This document shows, one piece after another, positions 26,797 through 36,008 of a DNA stretch of 61,409 nucleotides. A program made the translations under genes and the position numbers. A model generated the notes under the pieces. It searched no databases. It was given only the letters and a program-made list of their open reading frames with translations, and had not been told where the DNA came from. Numbering within the stretch: the first letter of the stretch is position 1; every line of letters begins with the position of its first letter. The stretch is from the NCBI GenBank assembly GCA_947623915.1, contig CANQIB010000015.1:1-61409 (forward strand), read 5' to 3'. This DNA is from an uncultured Ruminiclostridium sp. Lineage in GTDB: Bacteria > Bacillota > Clostridia > Oscillospirales > Ruminococcaceae.

Positions 26797-28518
26797 TCAC
26801 CTGCATTTTTCCGAAAGCTCGGCAATGAGCCTGAGTATCTCCTCCACCGCCTTGTCCTTCTGAGCTTTTATGTCAAAGCTCTTATCCCTTGCGGTCAGCT
26901 CGACGCAGCCGTCCTTGAGATTTCTCGGACTTACCACCGCTCTTATCGGGATACCCAGCAGGTCCGCGTCGGAGAACATTACCCCCGCGCTCACCTTTCG
27001 GTCGTCGTACATGACCTCGACGCCGCAGTTTTCCAAAGCCTCGTACAAAGCGTCGGCGGTCTGCTTTACCTGCTCGTCGTCCGAACGTACCGCGCAGATA
27101 TGCACCTGCCACGGCGCTATAGATATAGGCCATATCGGACCGTAATCGTCATGGTGCGCTTCGCAGACGGCAGCCGCCAAGCGGCCTACTCCTATCCCGT
27201 AGCAGCCCATTATCGGATTGTGTATCTCGCCGTTTGCGTCCAGATAAGTCATTCCCATGGTCTTGGTGTACTTTGTGCCGAGCTGGAATATATTTCCAAC
27301 CTCAATACCGCGCGATACCTTTATGCCGTGCTTTTTGCAGTTGGGGCAGATACCTCCGTCGGATATTTTGGCAAAATCCCCGTATTCCTTTATGTCGGCG
27401 TCCCGTGCGGGAGAAAATCCCACATAATGATAATCGGTCTCGTTAGCGCCGCACACAAGCCCGTTGCCTCCCTGAAGGGAACGGTCGTACAGCACCGTGC
27501 AGTTATCCGTTATCCCGACGGGGCCGATAAAGCCGGCGTGCAGTCCGCTCTCCTCGGTTATCACCGCGGGGTGGAACTCGCAGCCGAGGTGATTTCTAAC
27601 CTTGGTTTCGTTCACGTCGAGGTCGCCGCGTATAAATACCACCACATACGCGTCGTCCTCGTTTTTCTGATATACCACAGCCTTGACGCTCTTTTTGGGG
27701 TCGGCTTTCAGGTAATCGCACACCTGCTCTATCGTGTGCATATCGGGTGTGTGTACCTTTTGCAGCTCGTAGTTTTCAAGAGTCACGGCTTCGTCGTAAA
27801 TGCACTCCGCAGCCTCCATATTCGCGCTGTAGCCGCACTCGTCGCATATCGCTATGCTGTCCTCACCCACCGGAGTGAGCAGCATGAATTCATGCGATAC
27901 GTTTCCGCCCATCATGCCGGAATCCGACGCCACCGAAATGACCTCCGGCACTCCCGCACGGCGGAAAACATTTTCGTATGCCTGATGACATTTTGCGTAA
28001 TATTCCTCCAGATCCTCCTGCGAGGTATGGAAAGAATACGCGTCTTTCATGGTGAACTCCCGCACACGGATAAGCCCGCCTCTCGGACGCGCCTCATCGC
28101 GAAACTTCGTCTGTATCTGGTATATCATGAACGGGTATTTGGTGTAGCTTTGACCGTATTCCCGCACGAGCTGCACCGCAGCTTCCTCGTGTGTCATGCC
28201 CAGCACCATTCTGCTGCCGTTGCGGTCGGTAAAGCGCAAAAGCTCGCTGCCTACCGATTCGTACCTGCCGGATTCGTCCCAAAGCGAGGCGGGCAGCGCC
28301 ACGGGAAACTGTACCTCCTGACCGTCTACCTTGTCCATCTCCTCGCGTATTATCTGCTCGATCTTTCGGGTTATTCGGCGCAGCGGCATATAGGACGAAA
28401 AAATACCGTTTGCCACATATTTGATGTACCCTCCCCTTACCATTATGGCATGGCTGTCTATCTGACAGTCGGAAGGCCTTTCTTTGAATCTGTCCCCTAC
28501 CAGTTTTTCCAGCTTCAT
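26797..28518 (-). CDS. proS: Prolyl-tRNA synthetase (bacterial type)
   Basis: 573 residues, with class II motif 2 (KFRDEARPRGGLIRVREFTM), an inserted editing-type domain in the middle (about 230-390) and a C-terminal anticodon-binding domain (YGPIWPISIAPWQVHIC). It charges tRNA-Pro. A T-box leader directly upstream ties its expression to uncharged tRNA-Pro. A 638-residue open frame on the opposite strand is a shadow of this gene. Confidence 0.96.
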   Translation of the reverse strand: MKLEKLVGDRFKERPSDCQIDSHAIMVRGGYIKYVANGIFSSYMPLRRITRKIEQIIREEMDKVDGQEVQFPVALPASLWDESGRYESVGSELLRFTDRNGSRMVLGMTHEEAAVQLVREYGQSYTKYPFMIYQIQTKFRDEARPRGGLIRVREFTMKDAYSFHTSQEDLEEYYAKCHQAYENVFRRAGVPEVISVASDSGMMGGNVSHEFMLLTPVGEDSIAICDECGYSANMEAAECIYDEAVTLENYELQKVHTPDMHTIEQVCDYLKADPKKSVKAVVYQKNEDDAYVVVFIRGDLDVNETKVRNHLGCEFHPAVITEESGLHAGFIGPVGITDNCTVLYDRSLQGGNGLVCGANETDYHYVGFSPARDADIKEYGDFAKISDGGICPNCKKHGIKVSRGIEVGNIFQLGTKYTKTMGMTYLDANGEIHNPIMGCYGIGVGRLAAAVCEAHHDDYGPIWPISIAPWQVHICAVRSDDEQVKQTADALYEALENCGVEVMYDDRKVSAGVMFSDADLLGIPIRAVVSPRNLKDGCVELTARDKSFDIKAQKDKAVEEILRLIAELSEKCR

Positions 28519-28547
28519 TTGTCATTTCCTCTCTGTGCTTTTAAGAT

Positions 28548-28765
28548 AAAATACGCCCTGAGCCAAAGCTCAGGGCGAACAAAAACGTCCGCGGTACCAC
28601 CTGTTTTCGGTATATCCGCACTCATTTGCTCTGTAACGGGAGCTTACGGCACGCCTCGTCGGCGACGGCTCAAAGACGGGTAAAGCAGCCGCTTTGAGGG
28701 TTTTCACCGTTCTCCTCTCTCTGTGAAAAGCAAGTCTGCCGTTATTTCTTTTCAAAGCCTTTGAT
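28548..28765 (-). promoter_or_regulatory. T-box leader of proS
   Basis: On the minus strand the leader contains the T-box core AGGTGGTACCGCGG (28589-28602), a Stem I region with AGAGAGAGGAG, and a terminator hairpin at 28554-28577 (CGCCCTGAGC/GCTCAGGGCG) followed by TATTTTATC. Uncharged tRNA would stabilise the antiterminator. Proline codons CCG and CCC occur in the 3' half of Stem I; I cannot say which one is the specifier. Confidence 0.88.
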
Positions 28766-28786
28766 ATTATTTGTTTGCGCGTCGGC

Positions 28787-29185
28787 TCAGTCCTTGTCCT
28801 CTTCCTCAAGACCGCTGAGGTCCGGCTCAAGATCCGCTCCGCAGTTGGGGCAAACGATGCTGCCGCTGCTGATAACGTCATAATCCACGGTTATCGAATT
28901 GCCGCAGGCGGGGCAGGTCAGCTCGTACATATCTTCGCAGTCCTCGCAGCCGCACTCGTCGTCATCGCCGTATACGTCGTCCTCCAGCTCGTTTATGGAT
29001 TCCTCCACGCTGAACATTTCATCCGCTATATCGTCAAGCTCGCCGTCGATGTCCTCTATCGCGTGTCCCATATCGTCCAACACGTCTATTATAGCGGCGA
29101 GGACTTTCCCCTCCTTGGTGGAATCGTCAAGTCCCAGCCCCTCGGCAAGACCCTTGATGTAAGAAACCTTTTCGGAAATCTTCAT
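28787..29185 (-). CDS. CD1247-like acidic zinc-ribbon protein
   Basis: 132 residues. An N-terminal helical domain (MKISEKVSYIKGLAEGLGLD) is followed by an acidic linker with a CGCEDCED segment and a C-terminal zinc ribbon (CPACGNSITVDYD, then CPNCGADLEPD). This build is typical of clostridial CD1247-type proteins of unknown function. It lies between efp and the proS T-box on the same strand. Confidence 0.8.
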   Translation of the reverse strand: MKISEKVSYIKGLAEGLGLDDSTKEGKVLAAIIDVLDDMGHAIEDIDGELDDIADEMFSVEESINELEDDVYGDDDECGCEDCEDMYELTCPACGNSITVDYDVISSGSIVCPNCGADLEPDLSGLEEEDKD

Positions 29186-29218
29186 GTTGCACCTATCCTT
29201 TCTTTTTAAAGAACAACG

Positions 29219-29782
29219 TCACTTGTTGACGCGTTCCATGTACTCTCCCGTTCTGGTGTCGATACGGATAATATCGCCTATGTCGATAAACAGCGGAACG
29301 CGTATCTCCGCGCCGGTCTCCAAAGTCGCGGGCTTGGTGGCATTGGTAGCGGTATCGCCCTTAAAGCCGGGATCGGTCTGGGTGACCTCAAGCTCCACAA
29401 AGTTGGGAGGCTCTACGCCGAATACCTTGCCCTTGTAGGAAAGCACCTTGCATACCATGTTTTCCTTTACGAACTTGAAATTGTCGTCAAGCTCATTGGC
29501 GTTTATCGGCACCTGCTCGTATGTTTCGCCGTCCATAAAATAATATAACTCGCCGTCGTTGTAGGTATACTCCATATCCTTTCTTTCAACAAAAGCGGTG
29601 GGGAATTTTGCGGAAGGGTTGTAAGACTTTTCAACTACCGAACCGGTAAGAACGTTTCTAACCTTGGTCCTTACAAAAGCGGCTCCCTTGCCCGGCTTAA
29701 CGTGCTGAAATTCGATAACCTGCATAACGTTGCCGTCTTCTTCAAAAGTCATTCCGTTTCTGAAATCGCCTGCTGTAACCAT
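29219..29782 (-). CDS. efp: Translation elongation factor P
   Basis: 187 residues with the three beta-barrel domains of EF-P and the tip loop [12 protein letters not shown], where Lys32 is the residue that may be modified and reaches the peptidyl-transferase centre. It relieves ribosome stalling at proline runs. GGAGGTAG precedes the ATG. A modification enzyme is not seen nearby. Confidence 0.97.
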   Translation of the reverse strand: MVTAGDFRNGMTFEEDGNVMQVIEFQHVKPGKGAAFVRTKVRNVLTGSVVEKSYNPSAKFPTAFVERKDMEYTYNDGELYYFMDGETYEQVPINANELDDNFKFVKENMVCKVLSYKGKVFGVEPPNFVELEVTQTDPGFKGDTATNATKPATLETGAEIRVPLFIDIGDIIRIDTRTGEYMERVNK

Positions 29783-29927
29783 ATAATAAACTACCTCCGT
29801 ATTATCATAAGGGAAAATCCGTTGTCCCTATCTTTATTATTCTACATTATTTTTTCTCCGATTGCAACCCCTTTTTCAAAATTTTTTAGTTTTTTTCTGC
29901 GCGGGCGTGTGTTTATCCCGTCTTATG

Positions 29928-29956
29928 TTGACAGAAAAGGGGCGATGTGGTATACT
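29928..29956 (+). promoter_or_regulatory. Consensus sigma-A promoter of the GH44 gene
   Basis: TTGACA and TATACT are separated by exactly 17 bases, about 35 bases upstream of the GH44 start. It is one of the strongest promoter matches in the window. Confidence 0.8.
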
Positions 29957-29991
29957 TTCGGTAGAAAAACGATACTTGTGAGGAGCTTTAT

Positions 29992-31731
29992 ATGAAAAAA
30001 CGAAACGCCGTTCTTCTCGCCGCGTTGCTGACCGCCGCAGCCGTCTGCCAACCGGCTTTATCCGCAGCAAACGAGCAGACCGTCGAAATAACCGTAAGCC
30101 CCCAAAAGGAGCTGAAAGAGATCTCCCCGATGATATACGGAGTGAACACGGGCGTTGACCTTGACGCGGTAAAGGCGGGAGCGATACGCCTCGGCGGCAA
30201 CCGCCTCACCGGCTACAACTGGGAAAACAACGCGTCCAACGCCGGTTCGGACTACCGCAACATCAGCGATATGTATTTGGTACAGGGGCTTTCCGACGAG
30301 CTTAAAGACCAACCGGGCGCCGCAGCGCTGGCTCTTTCCGAGCAGGCGAAGGAACACGATATACCCTACACCCTGCTGACGCTGCAAATGGCGGGATATG
30401 TCGTATCAAACAAAAAAGGCTCTTTAAAAGAAGAAGACAAAGCGCCGAGCGAATACTGGCTGCCCGTGGTCAACCGAAAAGGCTCGGAGTTTTCCGATCT
30501 CCCCGATACCGAGGACGGCTATGTATATACCGACGAATATTTAAACTACCTTTTCGGCAAGGTCGGCAAAGCGGACAGCGAAACGGGCTTTAAGGCCTAC
30601 GCGCTGGACAACGAGCCCGCCCTGTGGAACGGCACGCACAGCCTGCTCCATCCCGAAAAGACCACCTGCTCTGAGCTGATAGAGCGTTCGGTCGATCTCG
30701 CGTCGGTGGTAAAGGACATGGATCCGACGGCGGAGGTATTCGGACCCGCTCTGTACGGATATTACGCCTACGTCAGACTTCAGGACGCGACGGACTGGGC
30801 GGAAATGACGGCGGAAAACCGCGATTACAAATGGTTCATCGACTGCTACCTTGACAAAATGAAACAAGCGGGCGACAGCGCGGGAAAACGCCTGTTGGAC
30901 GTACTGGACCTCCACTATTACACCGAGGCTAAGGGAGAATGTGGGGAGCGCTCGTGCAGCCATTACGACAACGACGGCTGCGTAAAGGCAAGGCTGGACA
31001 GCGTGCGTTCGCTGTTCGACCCGAATTACAAAGAAAACAGTTGGATAACCGACAGCGGAGCGGAGTTTTTCCCGCTGTTGCCCAAGCTGCAAGAGTCGAT
31101 AGACAAATTCTACCCCGATACCAAGCTCGCGTTCACCGAATATAATTTCGGCGGCGGAGATCATATTTCCGGCGCGGTCGCCGAAGCGGACACGCTCGGT
31201 ATATTCGCGCGGTACGGCGTATACTTCGCCTCTTTGTGGAGCTTTGACGCAAACGAATATCAGCTTTCGGCGATAAATATGTTTACCGATTACGACGGCG
31301 AGGGCTCGTCGTTCGGCGATGTCCTTACGCAAAGCGACTGCGGAGAAGCGGAGGATATTTCGGTATATTGCGCGGCGCGTTCCGACGACGAAAACTCCTT
31401 TACGGTAATAGTCACCAACCGCTCGCTGCATGACCAAACGGTCGCGAACATAACCGTTGACAGCGATAAAACGTATACCGACGCGCAGGTGTTCTCTCTG
31501 TACGGCGACGACCCGCAGATACAGGAGCTGGCGGCGGTGGAGGGGATAGAAAACAACGCCTTTTCCTACACCCTGCCCGCGCTTTCCGTCACCGAATTCG
31601 TCATAAGTAAAAACGGCGGGAACACCGCCGTGATAACGGCGCTCATCGCGGCTGCTGCCGCAATCATCGCGGTCGCGGCGGTATTTATCATCGTAAAGGT
31701 CAAAAGCAAAAAAGCCGAAAAATCCTCATGA
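29992..31731 (+). CDS. Membrane-anchored glycoside hydrolase family 44 glucanase
   Basis: 579 residues. A signal peptide (1-25) is followed by a GH44 TIM barrel with the two expected catalytic glutamates: Glu208 in ALDNEPALWNG (acid/base) and Glu383 in AFTEYNFGGGD (nucleophile). Residues 390-530 form the C-terminal beta domain seen in the family. A membrane helix near residues 548-570 and a KSKKAEKSS tail fix it to the cell surface. The family cuts beta-1,4-glucans such as xyloglucan and cellulose. There is no carbohydrate-binding module, dockerin or sortase motif. It has its own promoter. Confidence 0.9.
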   Translation: MKKRNAVLLAALLTAAAVCQPALSAANEQTVEITVSPQKELKEISPMIYGVNTGVDLDAVKAGAIRLGGNRLTGYNWENNASNAGSDYRNISDMYLVQGLSDELKDQPGAAALALSEQAKEHDIPYTLLTLQMAGYVVSNKKGSLKEEDKAPSEYWLPVVNRKGSEFSDLPDTEDGYVYTDEYLNYLFGKVGKADSETGFKAYALDNEPALWNGTHSLLHPEKTTCSELIERSVDLASVVKDMDPTAEVFGPALYGYYAYVRLQDATDWAEMTAENRDYKWFIDCYLDKMKQAGDSAGKRLLDVLDLHYYTEAKGECGERSCSHYDNDGCVKARLDSVRSLFDPNYKENSWITDSGAEFFPLLPKLQESIDKFYPDTKLAFTEYNFGGGDHISGAVAEADTLGIFARYGVYFASLWSFDANEYQLSAINMFTDYDGEGSSFGDVLTQSDCGEAEDISVYCAARSDDENSFTVIVTNRSLHDQTVANITVDSDKTYTDAQVFSLYGDDPQIQELAAVEGIENNAFSYTLPALSVTEFVISKNGGNTAVITALIAAAAAIIAVAAVFIIVKVKSKKAEKSS

Positions 31732-31740
31732 CGCCGCGCG

Positions 31741-31769
31741 TTGACAATCGCGGCGATTTGTGGTAGAAT
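31741..31769 (+). promoter_or_regulatory. Sigma-A promoter of the methionyl-tRNA synthetase-like gene
   Basis: TTGACA and TAGAAT with a 17-base spacer, followed by a leader of about 85 bases and the ribosome site AAGAGGAGAG before the TTG start. Confidence 0.75.
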
Positions 31770-31856
31770 AATTACGCTGCCGCCAAAGCGCGGCTTTAGC
31801 GGAAAAACAGGGCAAGTCCCTTCACAAAATACAGGAACAAAAGAGGAGAGTTTATT

Positions 31857-33869
31857 TTGGAGCATAACGGGTTTATTTCAGGGAAACCGTCAAAGGACAA
31901 CCGTCCGACCTTTCCCGAAAAAGCGGTGATAACCGGCGGAATGCCTTACGGAAATAAGGAGCTGCATTTCGGACACGTCGGGGGCGTTTTCGTTTTTGCG
32001 GACGCTTTCGCGAGATTTTTAAGGGACCGCATAGGAAAGGAAAACGTGATATTCGTTTCCGGCACCGACTGCTACGGCTCGCCGATAGCCGAGAGCTACC
32101 GTGCCAAGACCGAATTGGGAGAATTTGTCGGAAGTATCGAGGACTTTGTGCGCAAAAACCACGAGAGCCAGAAGAAAACTCTGGACGACTACGATATAAG
32201 CCTCGATCTGTTCGGGGCAAGCGCGCTGGGCGACGCGGCAAAGCATCACGCCGTCGTCAGCGAACGCCTTATAAAACGGCTGTACGAAAACGGACAGCTT
32301 GAAAAGATAACCACGTCGCAGTTTTTCGACGAGAAAGCCGGAGTATTTTTAAACGGCAGACAGGTAATAGGAAAGTGCCCCGTTATGGGCTGTCAGTCCG
32401 ACAAGGCGTACGCGGACGAATGTTCGCTCGGCCATCAGTATATGCCCTCCGCGCTTATCGACCCGAAAAGCACGCTCACAGGTGAAACTCCCGTCATGAA
32501 AGACGTCGTGAACTGGTATTTCCGCCTGACCGACCACACCGACCTGCTCAACGAATACGTCGAGGAGCTGAAACGCCGACCGAACGTTCGCCAACTCGTT
32601 TCAAAAACCATAGGGGAATTTCTCGAACCGCCCGTTATCCACATCAAAAAAGAGCTTTTATCGGAATATGAGCGTATCAGCGGCTCGCTTGCGCATCATA
32701 CGCTTGAAAACGACGAAAAAAAAACCTCCTTCACGATATGCTTCAATACCCTCGCCGAGCGCGACAAGGCGTGTGAAACGCTCGCTCATGCCGGTATACG
32801 CTTTAGAACAGGCAAAACGCTTGTACCGTTCCGCCTTACCGGAAATATCGAGTGGGGCGTAAAAGCCCCCGACTTGGAGGATCTGAGCGGGCTTACCGTC
32901 TGGGTTTGGCCGGAATCGCTCTGGGCGCCCATCTCCTTTACGGTGACTTATCTGGAGTCCGTCGGAAGAAACATTGAGGAATGGAAAGATTTCTGGTGCA
33001 GCAAAAATTCCATGGTGTACCAGTTTATCGGCTCGGACAACATTTATTTCTACGGAGTGGCTCAAACCGCGATGTTCGCGGCACTGCAAAGCGGCGAGAT
33101 AAGCTGCGATATACCCGACGGGGAGCTACAGCAATCCACACTGGTGGCAAATCACCATATACTGTTTTTGGATAAAAAAGCAAGCAGCAGCGGAGATATA
33201 AAGCCGCCGATGGCAGCCGACCTGCTGAATCACTACACCGCCGAACAGCTCCGTATGCATTGGCTCAGTCTGGGACTGGGAAGAGGCAGCGTCAGCTTTC
33301 AGCCCAAGCCGTACAATCCCGCGGCAAAGCCTGAGGACAGCGATCCTGTCGTAAAGGAGGGCTTTTTGCTCTCCAACGTATACAACCGCGTCATACGCTC
33401 CTGCTTTTATTGCGCGCAAAAATATTTCGACGGCAAAATGCCGCTCGGAGAGCCGGACGCCGACGTCATTGCCGAAAGCGAAAAGGCTGTCCTGGAATAT
33501 GAGCGTTTTATGTATAAATTCGAGTTCCATCAGGTGACCTACGTTTTGGATTCCTACATCAGAAAGTCAAACAAGGTGTGGGCAAAGAACATGACGGAGG
33601 CGGACAAAAACAACGATGATGAGCTTCGCCGCCGCACGCTGATAAACGTATTTCATTATGTGCGCACCGCCGCCGTGCTTTTGCACCCGCTCGCGCCGAA
33701 CGGCACGGAAATGCTGAGAGAATACCTCGGCTTCGGCGAGGATTTCTGGAGCTGGGAGCATATTTTTGAGGGCATGGCGTACTTCTGCAAAGGCGAAAGC
33801 GAACATTCTCTCAAATTTCTTGAACCAAGAGTGGATTTCTTTACCAAGCACCCATCTCAGTTTGCCTGA
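31857..33869 (+). CDS. Divergent methionyl-tRNA synthetase-like class I ligase
   Basis: 670 residues with the class I signature HFGH (37-40), a zinc-knuckle (Cys174, Cys179, Cys189, His193) and a C-terminal helical anticodon-binding domain (from about 470). The KMSKS loop reads KASSS (441-445) and an unusual insert of about 70 residues spans 265-335. A start at TTG is supported by AAGAGGAGAG six bases upstream. It either charges tRNA-Met with a variant ATP-binding loop, or is a paralogue with a changed role. No C-terminal tRNA-binding OB domain is present. It is transcribed alone from its own promoter. Confidence 0.82.
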   Translation: MEHNGFISGKPSKDNRPTFPEKAVITGGMPYGNKELHFGHVGGVFVFADAFARFLRDRIGKENVIFVSGTDCYGSPIAESYRAKTELGEFVGSIEDFVRKNHESQKKTLDDYDISLDLFGASALGDAAKHHAVVSERLIKRLYENGQLEKITTSQFFDEKAGVFLNGRQVIGKCPVMGCQSDKAYADECSLGHQYMPSALIDPKSTLTGETPVMKDVVNWYFRLTDHTDLLNEYVEELKRRPNVRQLVSKTIGEFLEPPVIHIKKELLSEYERISGSLAHHTLENDEKKTSFTICFNTLAERDKACETLAHAGIRFRTGKTLVPFRLTGNIEWGVKAPDLEDLSGLTVWVWPESLWAPISFTVTYLESVGRNIEEWKDFWCSKNSMVYQFIGSDNIYFYGVAQTAMFAALQSGEISCDIPDGELQQSTLVANHHILFLDKKASSSGDIKPPMAADLLNHYTAEQLRMHWLSLGLGRGSVSFQPKPYNPAAKPEDSDPVVKEGFLLSNVYNRVIRSCFYCAQKYFDGKMPLGEPDADVIAESEKAVLEYERFMYKFEFHQVTYVLDSYIRKSNKVWAKNMTEADKNNDDELRRRTLINVFHYVRTAAVLLHPLAPNGTEMLREYLGFGEDFWSWEHIFEGMAYFCKGESEHSLKFLEPRVDFFTKHPSQFA

Positions 33870-34073
33870 GCATGATTTATAATGCAATGTATTTTTGTTA
33901 AGCGTGTTAATTAAATTTTGGGGTATAGTATGAACCATAGTATTTTTCACTAAACCGTCACAATTCTTTTTTATTTCTTTCACTTAGCGGAGTTATACTC
34001 TTGGTGTCGATAAGGAAAGCGCATCGACGCGATACAGATATCTTCAATTTTTCATATATATTTCCCCAACCGA

Positions 34074-34101
34074 GAAAACCCGACCGTAAGGTCGGGTTTT
34101 C
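34074..34101. terminator. Bidirectional intrinsic terminator
   Basis: GAAAACCCGACC and GGTCGGGTTTTC flank GTAA between the converging synthetase-like gene and the DUF2079 gene. The A and T runs on the two sides allow termination from both directions. The 247 bases between these genes hold no other feature. Confidence 0.82.
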
Positions 34102-34116
34102 TTGGCTTATGGAGCC

Positions 34117-35991
34117 CTATTGCTTTTCCAATCTGCATATCACGCTGCCGGCGTTTCCGTCTACGGATACCTCTTTCATACCCTGTTCAAGGTAATATTC
34201 GCGCAGCTTTTCGTAATTTTTAAAGCGTTTATCCAGCAAAGCTATATCGGCGGCGGGAGAGTTATGAGGATCGGGAGCGTCGGAGGAGGTTATGGCGTAC
34301 AGCTCCTTTTGTCGGTAAAGCGCGGGAACGAAGAACGTGTCGGCGCTTATGCTGCCGCCGTTTGAGTCGAAGTTTTCAAGATAGGATACCACGGCGCGGC
34401 AGGTGTCGTCCCCCACCCTCGGAAGCTCGCTTACCAGCCCTCGGTGGCAGCAGCCGAAAATGACCGCGCAGGCGATAACGCAAAAGGCTATCGTGCCGCG
34501 CCGCGCCTTGTATTTCATATCAGAGCAGTTCATTATGAACAGCCATATCATTATCGCGCCGCTTCCGAACACATACTGGAAATTTATATCGAACTGATAC
34601 ACATAACCGCTCATTAAATTTATAAGCACAAACGGTATCAGCAGCAGTAAACGGCTGAATTTTCGGCATACGCAGGGGATAAATCCCAACGGGGCGAGCA
34701 TTTGCAGGATAAACAGCAGCTTATTTGAGGCAAAGGAATTTCCCAGCGCGTACGCGGGATCTATAAGCACCGAGGTAATTACCGTCAGCAGTCCGCCGCC
34801 GTTATAGGAATAGTTGTCGTACCGCCACGCCATCACGCCCAGTCCGCAGCTTTCAAGATAAACGCACACCGCGATAAAATACAGCAGACCGACAGCCGCC
34901 ATCGCGCCGCCCGCCAGCTTCATTTTTTTGCCCCTGTCCGAAAAGATAAGGTACAGCGCCGTCACGCAAATATATACCGCGGCGTCCTCCTTTACCGTCA
35001 GAGTAAGCAGGGTGAAAACCGCCATGTATCCGTACCTCTCCCGCTCTATCGCCCAGAACAGCCACATCAAAAACGGCACGAGCAGGCAGTTTTCGTGCAT
35101 ATCGTATCTGCACCCTCCGATAAAAGCGGGGTAAAAGCAGAAAATAAGCCCTATAGCCGCGCAGGAGGTCTTGGAAAGCCCGTATTTCCTCGCGATAAGA
35201 AAAGCCGGTATCACGCCGACGGTCACCGCGATCCCCTGCAGCACCTCCAGCGTCACGGGATGAGGAAACAGCATATAAAAAGGCAGCATGATATAGTATG
35301 CCGGCGAAAAATGAACGGCAAAATGCGACAGCTCATATCCGCGCTCCACGGTGGTGAGCGGGAAAAAGCCGTCTTTCATATTTTCAAACATCTGGCTGAA
35401 AATGCCGAAATCATAAGCGGGCGCGTAAAGCTGATAATATCTTGCCGCTATCGTCACGCAGGCGAAAAACACCATCACCGCTCCGCCCGCACAGATAATG
35501 ATATACCACCGCTTTTTCAGCGCTTTGGGCAGCTTTAGCCCGTCCTGTACCAACGTGAAGTACACCGCCGCCGCGATGACCGGCAAAAGCGCGATACAAG
35601 CATATATATCCGCCTCGCCGAAAGCAAGGCAAAGCGCGGTCATTACCGATATAATAAGCAGCCAGCCGCTGTCCGTCTTATATCTGTACCTTACCGCAAG
35701 CGCGGCAAGCGTCATTACCGCAAAGGAAAGCAGAAATACCGCAGCCGTCAGCAAAACGCCGACCGACAGCGGATATTCCTTGGTAAAGATCCCGTGTGGC
35801 GCAAAAAAGGCGTAATTTGCGTATATTGCGGTGAGCCATGACGCGATAAGACGCTTTATCAGCGTTTGGGTATCGCGGAATATTGTTTTTGCCGCAGCCG
35901 TTATTTTTTCAAGCGTTCCTATACGATGACCTCCTTTGCGCAGATCTTTATGCCTTAACGTAAAGCGGACGCGATCCGATTTGCAGATCAC
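34117..35991 (-). CDS. DUF2079 polytopic membrane protein
   Basis: 624 residues with about 12 to 13 membrane helices and a large outward loop, in the layout of the DUF2079 family (glycosyltransferase-like GT-C fold, with SHFAVHFSPAYYIMLPFYML). The function of the family is unsettled; a lipid-linked sugar transferase is plausible. The start is uncertain: a GTG at 35991 opens the frame, but the best ribosome site (AAAGGAGG) lies about 50 bases further inside with no standard start codon after it. It follows aroB closely and seems to end the lon operon. Confidence 0.75.
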   Translation of the reverse strand: MICKSDRVRFTLRHKDLRKGGHRIGTLEKITAAAKTIFRDTQTLIKRLIASWLTAIYANYAFFAPHGIFTKEYPLSVGVLLTAAVFLLSFAVMTLAALAVRYRYKTDSGWLLIISVMTALCLAFGEADIYACIALLPVIAAAVYFTLVQDGLKLPKALKKRWYIIICAGGAVMVFFACVTIAARYYQLYAPAYDFGIFSQMFENMKDGFFPLTTVERGYELSHFAVHFSPAYYIMLPFYMLFPHPVTLEVLQGIAVTVGVIPAFLIARKYGLSKTSCAAIGLIFCFYPAFIGGCRYDMHENCLLVPFLMWLFWAIERERYGYMAVFTLLTLTVKEDAAVYICVTALYLIFSDRGKKMKLAGGAMAAVGLLYFIAVCVYLESCGLGVMAWRYDNYSYNGGGLLTVITSVLIDPAYALGNSFASNKLLFILQMLAPLGFIPCVCRKFSRLLLLIPFVLINLMSGYVYQFDINFQYVFGSGAIMIWLFIMNCSDMKYKARRGTIAFCVIACAVIFGCCHRGLVSELPRVGDDTCRAVVSYLENFDSNGGSISADTFFVPALYRQKELYAITSSDAPDPHNSPAADIALLDKRFKNYEKLREYYLEQGMKEVSVDGNAGSVICRLEKQ

Positions 35992-36008
35992 GCCGCCGAT
36001 AAACGATA

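Noticed and set aside
26767-28683. 638-codon open frame on the plus strand opposite proS
   Set aside because: It is antisense to a clear proS gene, has no ribosome site, and its composition (rich in His, Tyr, Arg) is that of a shadow frame.
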